A stretch of 21,339 bases of DNA from an uncultured Collinsella sp. (GCA_900752425.1 CAADVE010000177.1:1-21339); one strand, 5' to 3'. Counted from the stretch's first letter, positions 1-7,957 are shown. Notes: generated by a model not told the origin, from the sequence alone. A program made the numbers and translations.

Positions 1-40
1 GGCCAGGCGCAAGGTTTTCGCTCGGTCAAGTCCTGGGCTC

Positions 41-76
41 GCACGAAGGCCACATTAAGTGGCCTTCGGCTCGTGC
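41..76. other. Imperfect stem-loop downstream of the aminotransferase
   Basis: AAGGCCAC (46-53) and GTGGCCTT (59-66) form an 8-bp stem around ATTAA. An outer GCACG/CGTGC pair (41-45, 72-76) is separated by a five-base bulge. It lies 3' of the minus-strand aminotransferase, so it could end that transcript, but no T-run follows on either strand. The rest of 1-212 shows no convincing gene. Confidence 0.4.
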
Positions 77-212
77 GGAATCTACGAAAATCTCGACCCG
101 TCCCCTCGGGCCGGAGCTACGGTGACTTTGCTGCGAATCTTCGCGCCCGTTGAGCGACGCGCCCCACTCATAAGCCATAGGTCGGTGGGCTGATGTGTTG
201 CGTCCCTGATGG

Positions 213-1349
213 CTACAGGGTTGAAATGAAGGTGGACAGGCGATTTAGGCCTTCGTCCAGATCTTTGTCGGAGACGCAGTAGCTTAGGCGGATGTGGCCT
301 TCGGTGCCGAAGCAGTCGCCCGGGACTAGGGCTACGCTTGCTTCTTTGATGGCTTTGATGCAGAAGTCTTCGCTTGTTAGGCCGAATTGTTTGATGCTCG
401 GGAAAGCGTAGAAGGCTCCTGCCGGTTCCACTACGTCGAGGCCCATGGCGTCTAAGGCTGCGAGCACGCGTTCGCGACGGGCTCGGTAGACTTTGAGCAT
501 GGGGGTTGGGTCGACGGTGAGGGCTCGGGCTGCGGCGTCCATCTCGAAGGAAACGGCGCTCGATACTAGGTATTGGTGGGCCTTTGCGATCTCGGCGATG
601 ACGGGCCCTGCCGCTGCGAGCCAGCCCAAGCGCCAGCCGGTCATGGCCCAGGGTTTGGAGAAGCTCTCGATAACCACTGTCTGCTCGCGTAGCTCCGAGT
701 GGCGCTCGGCAAAGCGCTCGTAGCCATCCACATAGACTAGGCGGGTGTATACGTCGTCGCAGACCACGTAGATGCCCGCCTGCTCCGCCCCGTGCGACAC
801 GGCGCCGAGCGAAGCCGCGTTGAGGATACAGCCCGTAGGATTGTTGGGCGAGCAGATGACGATGCCCTTGGTCGCCGGCGTCACGCAAGCACGAAGTGCG
901 TCCTCGTCAATCTGGAATTGCGCAGGCTCCGTATCCAAAAAGACCGCCTTGGCGTGGTTGGCCACGACGATGCTCTCGTACAGGCCAAAGGCAGGCGTGG
1001 GGATGATGACCTCGTCGCCGGGGTTGAGCATAGCCATGAATGTTGCCGACAGTGCCTCGGTCGCACCGTCGGTCAGGATGACCTCATCGGCGGAAAACGT
1101 AAGGCCCGCGTCCCCCATGTAGGCAGATAACGCCTCACGCAGGGCGGGGCGCCCGTTGTTGGGCGGATAGTGCGTGTCACCGCGGTCCAGTGCGGCGGTC
1201 ACCTCGGCGCTAATCACATCGGGCGTGGGAAAATCGGGCTCGCCAAGCGCAAGCGCGATGCACCCCGGGTGCTGGGCGGCGAGCGCGTTGATTCGGCGGA
1301 TACCGGAGGGCTTGAGCGTGGCAAGCGAGGTATTCATGGGCAGTCGCAT
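213..1349 (-). CDS. PLP-dependent class I/II aminotransferase (aspartate aminotransferase-like)
   Basis: This is a fold-type I, pyridoxal-phosphate enzyme of 378 residues that moves an amino group between an amino acid and a 2-oxo acid in the cytoplasm. The expected family landmarks are present in order: SPNNPTG at 167-173 (cofactor-binding Asn170), CDDVY at 197-201 (Asp198 and Tyr201 at the pyridine ring), SFSKPWAMTGWRLGW at 229-243 (Lys232 as the Schiff-base lysine), and HIRLSY near 352-357 (Arg354 as the substrate-carboxylate arginine). The length suits the AspAT subgroup that includes AspC/PatA-like enzymes of Gram-positive bacteria. The first ATG is preceded by AAAGGA at good spacing; a second ATG four codons later is possible. 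The gene stands alone and diverges from the next gene. The exact amino donor cannot be read from sequence. Confidence 0.93.
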   Translation of the reverse strand: MRLPMNTSLATLKPSGIRRINALAAQHPGCIALALGEPDFPTPDVISAEVTAALDRGDTHYPPNNGRPALREALSAYMGDAGLTFSADEVILTDGATEALSATFMAMLNPGDEVIIPTPAFGLYESIVVANHAKAVFLDTEPAQFQIDEDALRACVTPATKGIVICSPNNPTGCILNAASLGAVSHGAEQAGIYVVCDDVYTRLVYVDGYERFAERHSELREQTVVIESFSKPWAMTGWRLGWLAAAGPVIAEIAKAHQYLVSSAVSFEMDAAARALTVDPTPMLKVYRARRERVLAALDAMGLDVVEPAGAFYAFPSIKQFGLTSEDFCIKAIKEASVALVPGDCFGTEGHIRLSYCVSDKDLDEGLNRLSTFISTL

Positions 1350-1442
1350 GGCGTTCCTTTCGTAAGGGTTGCACTAGGATAGCGCGGCGGGGCGCCGCCG
1401 GACGGTGTAACCTAAACGGAAACCAACCGGAAAGGAGGCAGC

Positions 1443-2105
1443 ATGGAGCCGACCGCGCGCAGCGATGTACCAAAAACGCTGCAAACCATTGCGTATATCA
1501 GCATTCCCAATAGTGCCGATCTTGAGTTTTTGCTCTGGGACCTGCAGGATGCCATCGCCGCCTATGCACAGCTTTCCGGCACCGCACTCCCCCGCCCGGT
1601 CGACTTGAAGGCAAATGACGCCGGCAGCGTTGCCGATGGCATCGTGCTGGCCATTGAAGATGTGGCTGACGATGAGACGTTGACAGCCATCGAGCAGGCG
1701 CTTGAGCGCTTTGGCGGTACGGGAACGCGCGTCTATGCCGCGATTCGAGCCGCACAAGAGAGCACTGAGCAGGCGCGTGGGACCGCCGTTCGCCTGCACA
1801 AGGCATGTGAGCGCCATGACCAATTGTGGTGTGGCGGCGTTGCCATCTGCGCCGGCAGCGGCATCGCAGCGCTTCGTCGCTCCCCGCGCATGGGCCTCTT
1901 GCGCCGACCGTTTTCGGAAGCGATGGACAAGCTCGTGGGCGCTGTGCGCATGGGCTGCTCCGTCAAGCATGCACAGCGACTTGGCGGCGGCAATGCCGCC
2001 AACGTCGACGCCGACGGCATGGTTTGCGCCGAGCCAGCCGTGCCCGCGCCGATCTGGCGAGGCGTTCTGAAACGTCTGGGCGCCCACGCTCAAACAAAAA
2101 TCTAA
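1443..2105 (+). CDS. Conserved-looking protein of unknown function, 220 aa
   Basis: I do not recognise this protein with confidence. It begins with ATG behind a strong AAAGGAGG site (about 1432-1439), and codon use matches neighbouring genes, so it is very probably real. It has no signal peptide or membrane segment. The pattern of short hydrophobic strands alternating with helices (IAYISIP near 17, GIVLAIEDV near 66, GTRVYAAIRA near 94, LWCGGVAICAG near 127) followed by a basic RRSPRMGLLRRP segment and an amphipathic helix suggests an alpha/beta fold. It faintly recalls the C-terminal half of flavodoxin/FMN-reductase-like proteins; that is a guess. It is divergent from the aminotransferase and ends one base before the convergent glycosylase gene, with no terminator between them. 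Confidence 0.75.
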   Translation: MEPTARSDVPKTLQTIAYISIPNSADLEFLLWDLQDAIAAYAQLSGTALPRPVDLKANDAGSVADGIVLAIEDVADDETLTAIEQALERFGGTGTRVYAAIRAAQESTEQARGTAVRLHKACERHDQLWCGGVAICAGSGIAALRRSPRMGLLRRPFSEAMDKLVGAVRMGCSVKHAQRLGGGNAANVDADGMVCAEPAVPAPIWRGVLKRLGAHAQTKI

Positions 2106-2106
2106 A

Positions 2107-2670
2107 TTAAATAACAGCCCAGTCAACGGCTTCGTGCCAACGCTCGACAAGACGCTCCAGGCGCCAGGCGGCATTGGCGGGGCTTGTCGAGGGCAGGACG
2201 ATGGCAGGCAGCCCCGTCCGATCTTGCAAGTAGCGTTTGTAGAGTCGCCCTGCCGTGCCGCCGTTACAGGCAACGACCTCAATCGGCGCGGCATCGGTAA
2301 TGCGCTCGATATGTGCCGGCACAACGTTGCGGATGCTCGCGTCGCTCGAGCCCTTAATGTCGCAGCTCTCGACCACATCCCACAGGGCCACGCCGCCGTT
2401 CAGCAGCATGGCCCGCTTGGCGGCAATGGAGGCATCGAGCGTCGCGGGCTCACCGCTTGCCAAAGGATCGCCCTCGTTGGGCGGCACAGGCATACCGAGG
2501 CACGTGGCCATCACACGCCAAAAGCGATTCTGAGGGTTGCCGTAATAAAAGGCATTGGCGCGCGAAAGCACCGAGGGAAACGACCCGAGCACCAAAACGC
2601 GCGAGTGCTCGTCAAACACGGGCTCAAACCCATGCTCAATATGTTGATAGCCCTCGTCAGACACGACCAT
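2107..2670 (-). CDS. DNA-deoxyinosine glycosylase (uracil-DNA glycosylase superfamily)
   Basis: This 187-residue base-excision repair protein belongs to the uracil-DNA glycosylase superfamily. It most resembles the hypoxanthine-DNA glycosylase group, which removes deaminated adenine (hypoxanthine) from DNA. Visible landmarks are VLGSFPSVLSRANAFYYG (27-44) and NPQNRFW (45-51) in the first active-site region, VALWDVVESCDIKGSSDASI (94-113), the CNGGTAGRLY strand-turn (135-144), and the LPSTSPANA motif (159-167), which occupies the place of the DNA-intercalation loop in this superfamily. The start codon lies three bases after the amylase stop, so its translation is probably coupled to that gene, although the functions look unrelated. 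The nearest ribosome-site-like sequence is a weak GAGAG inside the amylase end. Specificity for hypoxanthine over uracil is inferred from family resemblance. Confidence 0.88.
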   Translation of the reverse strand: MVVSDEGYQHIEHGFEPVFDEHSRVLVLGSFPSVLSRANAFYYGNPQNRFWRVMATCLGMPVPPNEGDPLASGEPATLDASIAAKRAMLLNGGVALWDVVESCDIKGSSDASIRNVVPAHIERITDAAPIEVVACNGGTAGRLYKRYLQDRTGLPAIVLPSTSPANAAWRLERLVERWHEAVDWAVI

Positions 2671-2673
2671 GGG

Positions 2674-4050
2674 CTAGGCTCTCAACAGATAGCGCACCTC
2701 GTAGGGTGCAAGCTCAAGGGTACCCGTCAGCTCGACCGTGGGCGCATCGTCGGCAAGCAGGTCGACGAAGGAGCCGTTGGGTTGGCCGGCGCCAAAGGGG
2801 TAAGGCTCACCCACGGCATTCACCGCCACGAGCACCGCCGCGTCGTCGCAGGCGCGCTCGAACAGCAGCTGCTTGTTCTGGATCACCACGTTGCGATAGG
2901 CACCGTAGTTGAGAGCACGGGCAGCCGCGTCGTCGGCCGAGCGAAGGTGCGCAAGCTGCGTGATGAACGCCGTCAGCTCGTTGGGCGCAGGCTCATTGAG
3001 CGCAGGTCGCAGCGCCCAGTCGCCATCGGGGCCGCCCTTTTCGCCAGCAATTCCCCACTCGCTGCCATAGTAGACGCACGGGATGCCCGGCATGCCAAAG
3101 AGCATGCCATAGGCGGGACGCAGGCAGGATTTGTCGGTGAGGATACTTGCCAGGCGCGGCACATCGTGGTTGTCGACAAACGAAAGCAGATGTTTGCCGC
3201 GGTAGATGCACCAAGGGTCGCCGCCAAACTGACGGTGCAGCGAATGGGCGATCTCGAACATGTTGACCGAGTTAAAGCTGGAATACAGGCCCTTGTAGCA
3301 CTCGTAATTAGTGCACGAGTCGAGCATCTCGTCGTTGACGATCTGATTGTAGTCGCCGTGGAGCGTCTCGCCGATGAGCACAAAGCCGGGCTTGAGCTCA
3401 CGGGTAAAGGAGTGTAGGCGGCGCATAAAGTCGCGGTCGAGCATGTAGGCGACGTCCAGGCGCAGGCCGTCGACGCCAAAGACGTCGGCCCAACGGCGCA
3501 CAGACTCGAGCAGGTAATCGACCACAGCGGGATTTTGCAGGTTGAGCTTCACAAGCTCAAAATGACCCTCCCAGCCCTCGTACCAAAAGCCGTCGCCATA
3601 GCAGGAGTCGCCGTCAAAACTGATGTGAAACCAATCCTTGTACGGCGAATCCCACTTGCGCTCCTGCACATCGCGGAAGGCCCAAAAGCCGCGACCGACG
3701 TGGTTGAAGACGGCATCGAGCACCACGCGGATGCCATGGGCGTGCAGCGTGTCGCATACGGCGGCAAAGTCGGCATCCCCGCCCAGGCGACGGTCTATAT
3801 GGCGCAGGCTGCGCGTGTCGTAGCCGTGACTATCGGACTCGAGCGGCGGGTTGATGAGCACAGCGCCAACGCCGAGTTTTTGCAGGCAGTCGGCCCATTG
3901 GGCAATCTTCATGATAGGAGCATCGGGGTTGGGTTCGACATCGGCGGCCTGGGCGAGCTCATCCTCGGCAACGGGGGCGGCGTTTTCGCGCGGAGCTCCG
4001 CAAAAGCCCAGCGGATAGATCTGATAGAACGTCGTCTCGTATGCCCACAT
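2674..4050 (-). CDS. GH13 alpha-amylase family glycoside hydrolase
   Basis: This 458-residue intracellular enzyme of glycoside hydrolase family 13 probably hydrolyses alpha-1,4 links in malto-oligosaccharides. All conserved regions of the (beta/alpha)8 barrel are present: region I DAVFNHVG (112-119), region II DGLRLDVAY with nucleophile Asp199, region III LIGETLHGDY with acid/base Glu228, and region IV FVDNHDVPR with Asp296 stabilising the transition state. There is no signal peptide, so it acts in the cytoplasm on imported dextrins. No N-terminal CBM34-like domain precedes the barrel, and a short beta domain closes the C-terminus (about 385-458). The ATG is preceded by GGGAGG at ideal spacing. 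It is followed after three bases by the DNA glycosylase gene. Subfamily (maltodextrin glucosidase, neopullulanase-like or other) is not settled by eye. Confidence 0.94.
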   Translation of the reverse strand: MWAYETTFYQIYPLGFCGAPRENAAPVAEDELAQAADVEPNPDAPIMKIAQWADCLQKLGVGAVLINPPLESDSHGYDTRSLRHIDRRLGGDADFAAVCDTLHAHGIRVVLDAVFNHVGRGFWAFRDVQERKWDSPYKDWFHISFDGDSCYGDGFWYEGWEGHFELVKLNLQNPAVVDYLLESVRRWADVFGVDGLRLDVAYMLDRDFMRRLHSFTRELKPGFVLIGETLHGDYNQIVNDEMLDSCTNYECYKGLYSSFNSVNMFEIAHSLHRQFGGDPWCIYRGKHLLSFVDNHDVPRLASILTDKSCLRPAYGMLFGMPGIPCVYYGSEWGIAGEKGGPDGDWALRPALNEPAPNELTAFITQLAHLRSADDAAARALNYGAYRNVVIQNKQLLFERACDDAAVLVAVNAVGEPYPFGAGQPNGSFVDLLADDAPTVELTGTLELAPYEVRYLLRA

Positions 4051-4104
4051 AGCAACCTCCCGGTAAGCTCAACACAACGACATCCATTGTATGCCCAGCT
4101 TGTA

Positions 4105-4198
4105 TCCCCTCCCCCAAAATAAGTTGCGGTGGAATAGTTCCTGCTTGGGCCTTCAAAGGCCTTAAACAGGAACTATTCCACCGCAACTGATGAGGGGA
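4105..4198. repeat. 94-bp palindromic intergenic element
   Basis: Two perfect 22-bp inverted arms (4122-4143 and 4167-4188) begin or end with AGTTGCGG/CCGCAACT. They enclose a second hairpin, GGCCTT/AAGGCC (4148-4161). An outer pair TCCCCTC (4105-4111) / GAGGGGA (4192-4198) extends the symmetry. The element abuts the sotB stop codon. Read on the minus strand, the stem is followed by TTATTTT, so it could also end the sotB transcript. Its length and perfection exceed a usual terminator and suggest a REP-like or MITE-like repeat. Confidence 0.85.
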
Positions 4199-4203
4199 CG
4201 TGG

Positions 4204-5400
4204 CTAGGCGACGGGCTTGGCGCGGCGGATGGCTGGGAACATCACCGTGATGGCGAGGATAACGCCCACGACGGCAATCGCCCCGCCCACAAAGCCGATC
4301 CAGGCGATACCGGGACCCGAAACCACGGCTCCGCCGATCGCGGTACCCGTGCCGATACCGAGGTTGAACAGGCCCGAGAAGATCGACATGGCGACGGCCG
4401 ACGAATCTGCCGGCGTGTGCTTGATGAGCTCGGCCTGAAACGCCACGTTAAAGGCCGTGGCGCAGCAACCCCACAGTGCGCACACAGCGAGAACCGCAGC
4501 GAGTGACGATGCGGCCGGACCCATGAGCAGCAGAGCCACCGGCACGCCGGAGAGCGTGATAGCCAAGAACGGGAAGCGATGCCCATCGAACAGGCGGCCA
4601 AACAGCCAGCTTCCGAGCAAACCAGAGCAGCCAAACGCCGTCAACGTCATGGTAATGGCGCCCGCATCGACGTGCGCGACCTGCGCCAGGAAGGGCTCGA
4701 TATAGCTGTAGCTTGCGTAATAGCCGGTCGCCATGAAGACCGTGACTGCGTAGAGCGCGATGAGGAACGGGTTCTTGAGCAGCTCGGGCAGCTGCTTGAG
4801 CGTAAAACGCTCGCCCGCTGGCATGGCAGGGAACACCGTGGCCTGGTAGACGACCGCGACAGCAGACAGCGCTCCGACCACGGCAAACGTCATGCGCCAG
4901 CCCACGGCCAAGCCAATGGCGCGACCGAGCGGCAGGCCGAAGATCTGTGCGATGGAAGAGCCCGTGGCGATCATGCTGATGGCGAGCGCGCCGTGGCGCG
5001 TGTCGACCAGGCGCGAGGCCATAATCGAAGCGACCGACCAGAACACGGCATGCGCGCAAGCGACCACCAGGCGCGCGCAGACCAGGATGGGATAGGTGGG
5101 CGCCACGGCGGACAGGAACTGGCCGAGCGAGAACACGGCAAGCACGCCCAGCAGCATCCGCTTGAACTCGAAGCGCGAGGCAAACACCATGAGCGGCAAC
5201 GACAGCAGCATGACGCCCCAGGCATAGACCGAGATCATGATGCCAGCTTGGGCCTCGGTAAGCGAGAACGACGCGGCGATATCAGTCAAAAGGCCGATGG
5301 GCATAAACTCCGACGTGTTGAACACGAACGCACAGCAGGTGAGCCCGATAAGCGGGAGCCACTGCCTGAGCGTGATGCCGTCTTGCCTTGCCTGACTCAT
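4204..5400 (-). CDS. sotB: SotB-like sugar efflux transporter (MFS, DHA1 family)
   Basis: This 398-residue, twelve-helix major facilitator protein would export sugars or related small molecules by proton antiport. The resemblance to Escherichia coli SotB (396 aa) is strong along the length: FNTSEFMPIGLLTDIA near the first helix, GIMISVYAWGVMLLSLPLM, the AHAVFWSVAS stretch, the IATGSSIAQIFGLPLGRAIG motif, GWRMTF, YYASYSYIEPF and a SGLFNLGIGTGTAIGG helix near the end. I start it at the ATG giving MSQARQDG; a TTG five codons upstream is in frame, but it lies within GGAG, the likely ribosome site. The gene has its own promoter and is followed by the palindromic element. The physiological substrate is unknown; in E. 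coli SotB exports arabinose and lactose-type sugars. Confidence 0.92.
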   Translation of the reverse strand: MSQARQDGITLRQWLPLIGLTCCAFVFNTSEFMPIGLLTDIAASFSLTEAQAGIMISVYAWGVMLLSLPLMVFASRFEFKRMLLGVLAVFSLGQFLSAVAPTYPILVCARLVVACAHAVFWSVASIMASRLVDTRHGALAISMIATGSSIAQIFGLPLGRAIGLAVGWRMTFAVVGALSAVAVVYQATVFPAMPAGERFTLKQLPELLKNPFLIALYAVTVFMATGYYASYSYIEPFLAQVAHVDAGAITMTLTAFGCSGLLGSWLFGRLFDGHRFPFLAITLSGVPVALLLMGPAASSLAAVLAVCALWGCCATAFNVAFQAELIKHTPADSSAVAMSIFSGLFNLGIGTGTAIGGAVVSGPGIAWIGFVGGAIAVVGVILAITVMFPAIRRAKPVA

Positions 5401-5433
5401 ATATAACGTCTCCAATCATTTTGAGTGGAGGCG

Positions 5434-5463
5434 ATTATATAGCAACGGCCCCGCATCCGTCAG
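5434..5463 (-). promoter_or_regulatory. Predicted sotB promoter
   Basis: On the minus strand a perfect -10 TATAAT (5434-5439) lies 18 bp from a -35 CTGACG (5458-5463). The start codon of sotB follows about 34 bases after the -10. The -35 box falls within the loop of the hairpin behind feoAB, so the end of one unit and the promoter of the next overlap. Confidence 0.65.
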
Positions 5464-5480
5464 CAACAGATGCAGGGCCG
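5446..5480 (-). terminator. Hairpin behind feoAB, probable terminator
   Basis: CGGCCCCGCATC (5446-5457) and GATGCAGGGCCG (5469-5480) pair over 12 bp around an 11-base loop. The single non-Watson-Crick position becomes a G.U pair only in the minus-strand RNA, which matches the direction of feoAB. The tail (TTGCTATA) is only moderately U-rich, so termination may be partial. Confidence 0.6.
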
Positions 5481-5521
5481 AAAACAATTCGATACACAAA
5501 GGTTGCGCCGTCAATAAATAA

Positions 5522-7882
5522 CTAAGCCAGCCCCAGCAATATGCCCGCCGAATGCACGACAAACGCCACGATCCAGGCGACCGTCACTTGAAACGCGAAC
5601 ACGGCAACGGCGTAGCGCGCGCCCAGCTCGCTCTTGACGGCGCCGATGGCTGCCACACAGGGCGGGTACAGCAGCGTAAAGACCAGGAACACATAGGCAG
5701 TGAACGGCGAAAACATGGTCGACAGTGCCGCGGGCGAGGTCGCGCCCAAAAGCACCGTGAGGGTCGAGATGACACTCTCCTTGGCGATAAGTCCGGTGAC
5801 GAGCGCCGTGGATGCACGCCAGTCGCCAAACCCAAGCGGCGTCAGCGCCGGCGCGATGATGCTACCCAGACCGGCAAGCAGGCTTTGCGACTGGTCGGCG
5901 ACCACGTTAAAGCGGATGTCGAACGTCTGAAGGAACCAGATGACCACGGTCGCGGCAAAGATGATGGTAAAGGCCTTGGTGATGAAGTCCTTGGCCTTAT
6001 CCCATGCCAGCATCACCGTCGTCTTGACGCTCGGCAGGCGGTAATTGGGGAGCTCCATGATAAACGGCACCGGGTCGCCCTTAAATGCCGTGCGGTTGAG
6101 CACCAAAGCCGCGACGCAGCCGACCACGATACCGATCAGATAGAGCGAGACCATGGCGGGAACCGTCGCCTGCGGGAAAAACGCCCCGCACAGCAAGCCG
6201 TAAACCGGCAGCTTGGCTGAGCAGCTCATAAACGGCGTGAGCATGACCGTCATCTTGCGGTCGTGCTCGGATGGGAGCGTACGGGTCGACATGATAGCCG
6301 GCACGGTGCAGCCAAAACCGACGAGCATGGGCACGAAACTGCGGCCCGACAGGCCAAAGCGACGCAACACCTTATCCATGACAAAGGCCACGCGCGCCAT
6401 GTATCCGGAGTCTTCCAGAATGGAGAGGAACAAAAAGAGCACGACGATAATCGGCAGGAAGGTCAGCACACTGCCCACGCCCGTAAGCACGCCGTCGACA
6501 GCCAGCGAGCGCACCACGTCGTTGGTACCGAACGCCTTGAGGCCCGCATCGGCCGAGGCGATGATGGCAGCGATACCGTCCTCCATGAGTCCCTGCAACG
6601 CCGCGCCGATCACGCCAAACGTCAGCCAAAAGACGAGGCCCATAATCACCAGGAACGCCGGAATGGCTGTGTAACGACCTGTCAGGATGCGGTCGATCTT
6701 GACGGAGCGCACGTGCTCGCGGCTCTCGTGCGGCTTGACGACACAGCGCCCACACACGTCGCCGATAAAGCTAAAGCGCATATCGGCCAGCGCGGACAGG
6801 CGGTCGGTGCCGGCCTCGCCCTCCATCTGGGTAATGATGTGCTCGATAGCGTCGAGCTCGTTACGGTCCAGGTGAAGCACCTCGGTCACCAGCTCGTCGC
6901 CCTCAACCAGCTTGGTCGCCGCAAAACGCACGGGAATGTGCGCCGTCGCGGCATGGTCCTCGATAAGGTTGGCGATGCCGTGGATGCAGCGATGCAGCGC
7001 ACCGCCGTCTGGACCATCGGGTGCGCAGAAGTCCAAGCGGCCGGGGCGTTCGCGGAACCGCGCGACGTGCAAGGCATGATCCACCAGCTCGCCGATACCC
7101 TCGTTGCGTGCGGCGCTAATGGGAACGACCGGCACGCCCAGCAGACTCTCGAGCAGGTTGACGTCAATGGCACCGCCGTTGGTCGTCACCTCGTCCATCA
7201 TGTTGAGCGCGATGACCATGGGGCGATCGAGCTCCATAAGCTGCAGCGTTAGGTACAGATTGCGCTCGATGTTGGTGGCGTCGATGATATCGATGATGGC
7301 GTCGGGGTTTTCGTCAAGGATGAATTGACGGCTCACGATCTCTTCGCCTGTGTACGGCGACAGCGAGTAGATGCCAGGCAGGTCGGTGACGCTCGCCTCG
7401 GGGTGGTTACGGATAGTGCCGTCCTTGCGGTCGACCGTCACGCCGGGAAAATTACCGACATGCTGGTTGGAGCCTGTCAGCTGATTAAACAGCGTGGTCT
7501 TACCGCAGTTTTGGTTGCCGGCGAGGGCAAAATGAAGCGGTGCGCCCTCGGGCACGGCCGTTTTTGCCGCACGGGGCGAATACGTCCCCTCGCCGAGTGC
7601 CGGGTGCTCCGTCGTGCCGATTGCGGCGTTAGCGCGCGGACCCGTATCGGTGTCGTGAACACCCACGAGCTCAATCCGTGCGGCATCGTCCTTGCGCAGC
7701 GTCAACTCGTAGCCACGCAGGCGAATCTCGAGCGGGTCGCCCATGGGGGCGTACTTCATCATGGTGACTTCGGTGCCCGGTGTTAGGCCCATGTCCAAAA
7801 TATGCTGTCGGAGTGCCTGGTCGTCCGATGCCACCGATGCGACAACGGCGTCCTTTCCAATCTCGAGTGTATCGAGTCTCAC
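5522..7882 (-). CDS. feoB: Ferrous iron transporter, FeoA-FeoB fusion
   Basis: This is a 786-residue inner-membrane Fe(II) uptake protein. Residues 1 to about 75 form an SH3-like FeoA domain (LRQHILDMGLTPGTEVTMMKYAPMGDPLEIRLRGYELTLR). A linker leads to the FeoB GTPase: G1 GNQNCGKT at 122-129 (the usual third residue is Pro, here Gln), switch I NFPGVTV near 144-150, G3 DLPG at 167-170, G4 NMMD at 227-230 and a G5-like SAARNEG. The membrane half carries the two Gate motifs of the family, including GFGCTVPAIMSTRTL and the MSCSAKLPVYGLL stretch with its conserved cysteine. The start is GTG, preceded by GGGGGAGG. No separate feoA or feoC is seen nearby. Two operator-like sequences lie upstream, consistent with iron-dependent repression. 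Confidence 0.96.
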   Translation of the reverse strand: MRLDTLEIGKDAVVASVASDDQALRQHILDMGLTPGTEVTMMKYAPMGDPLEIRLRGYELTLRKDDAARIELVGVHDTDTGPRANAAIGTTEHPALGEGTYSPRAAKTAVPEGAPLHFALAGNQNCGKTTLFNQLTGSNQHVGNFPGVTVDRKDGTIRNHPEASVTDLPGIYSLSPYTGEEIVSRQFILDENPDAIIDIIDATNIERNLYLTLQLMELDRPMVIALNMMDEVTTNGGAIDVNLLESLLGVPVVPISAARNEGIGELVDHALHVARFRERPGRLDFCAPDGPDGGALHRCIHGIANLIEDHAATAHIPVRFAATKLVEGDELVTEVLHLDRNELDAIEHIITQMEGEAGTDRLSALADMRFSFIGDVCGRCVVKPHESREHVRSVKIDRILTGRYTAIPAFLVIMGLVFWLTFGVIGAALQGLMEDGIAAIIASADAGLKAFGTNDVVRSLAVDGVLTGVGSVLTFLPIIVVLFLFLSILEDSGYMARVAFVMDKVLRRFGLSGRSFVPMLVGFGCTVPAIMSTRTLPSEHDRKMTVMLTPFMSCSAKLPVYGLLCGAFFPQATVPAMVSLYLIGIVVGCVAALVLNRTAFKGDPVPFIMELPNYRLPSVKTTVMLAWDKAKDFITKAFTIIFAATVVIWFLQTFDIRFNVVADQSQSLLAGLGSIIAPALTPLGFGDWRASTALVTGLIAKESVISTLTVLLGATSPAALSTMFSPFTAYVFLVFTLLYPPCVAAIGAVKSELGARYAVAVFAFQVTVAWIVAFVVHSAGILLGLA

Positions 7883-7923
7883 GTCCGCGTTCCTCCCCCG
7901 GCGCCCACAGGGCGTTGCATTTT

Positions 7924-7957
7924 GTTTACCATGGCTAACCGTTTGCCATGGCTAACC
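7924..7957 (-). promoter_or_regulatory. Tandem 17-bp operator upstream of feoAB (DtxR/IdeR-like)
   Basis: GTTTACCATGGCTAACC (7924-7940) is followed without a gap by GTTTGCCATGGCTAACC (7941-7957); they differ at one base. Each is a near-palindrome centred on CCATGG, and on the minus strand each reads GGTTAGCC, the half-site of DtxR/IdeR iron boxes. They lie 42-75 bases before the feoAB start. A -10-like TACAAT (minus strand, 7959-7964) sits just upstream of them. Regulation by a DtxR-family repressor is inferred; no regulator gene is in the window. Confidence 0.65.

Noticed and set aside
82..888. 268-codon minus-strand frame overlapping the aminotransferase
   Set aside because: It is Arg/Pro/Ser-rich, out of frame with an intact, recognisable enzyme on the same strand.
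2134..3417. 427-codon plus-strand frame opposite the glycosylase and amylase
   Set aside because: Both opposite-strand genes have complete family motifs; this frame is a high-GC antisense by-product.
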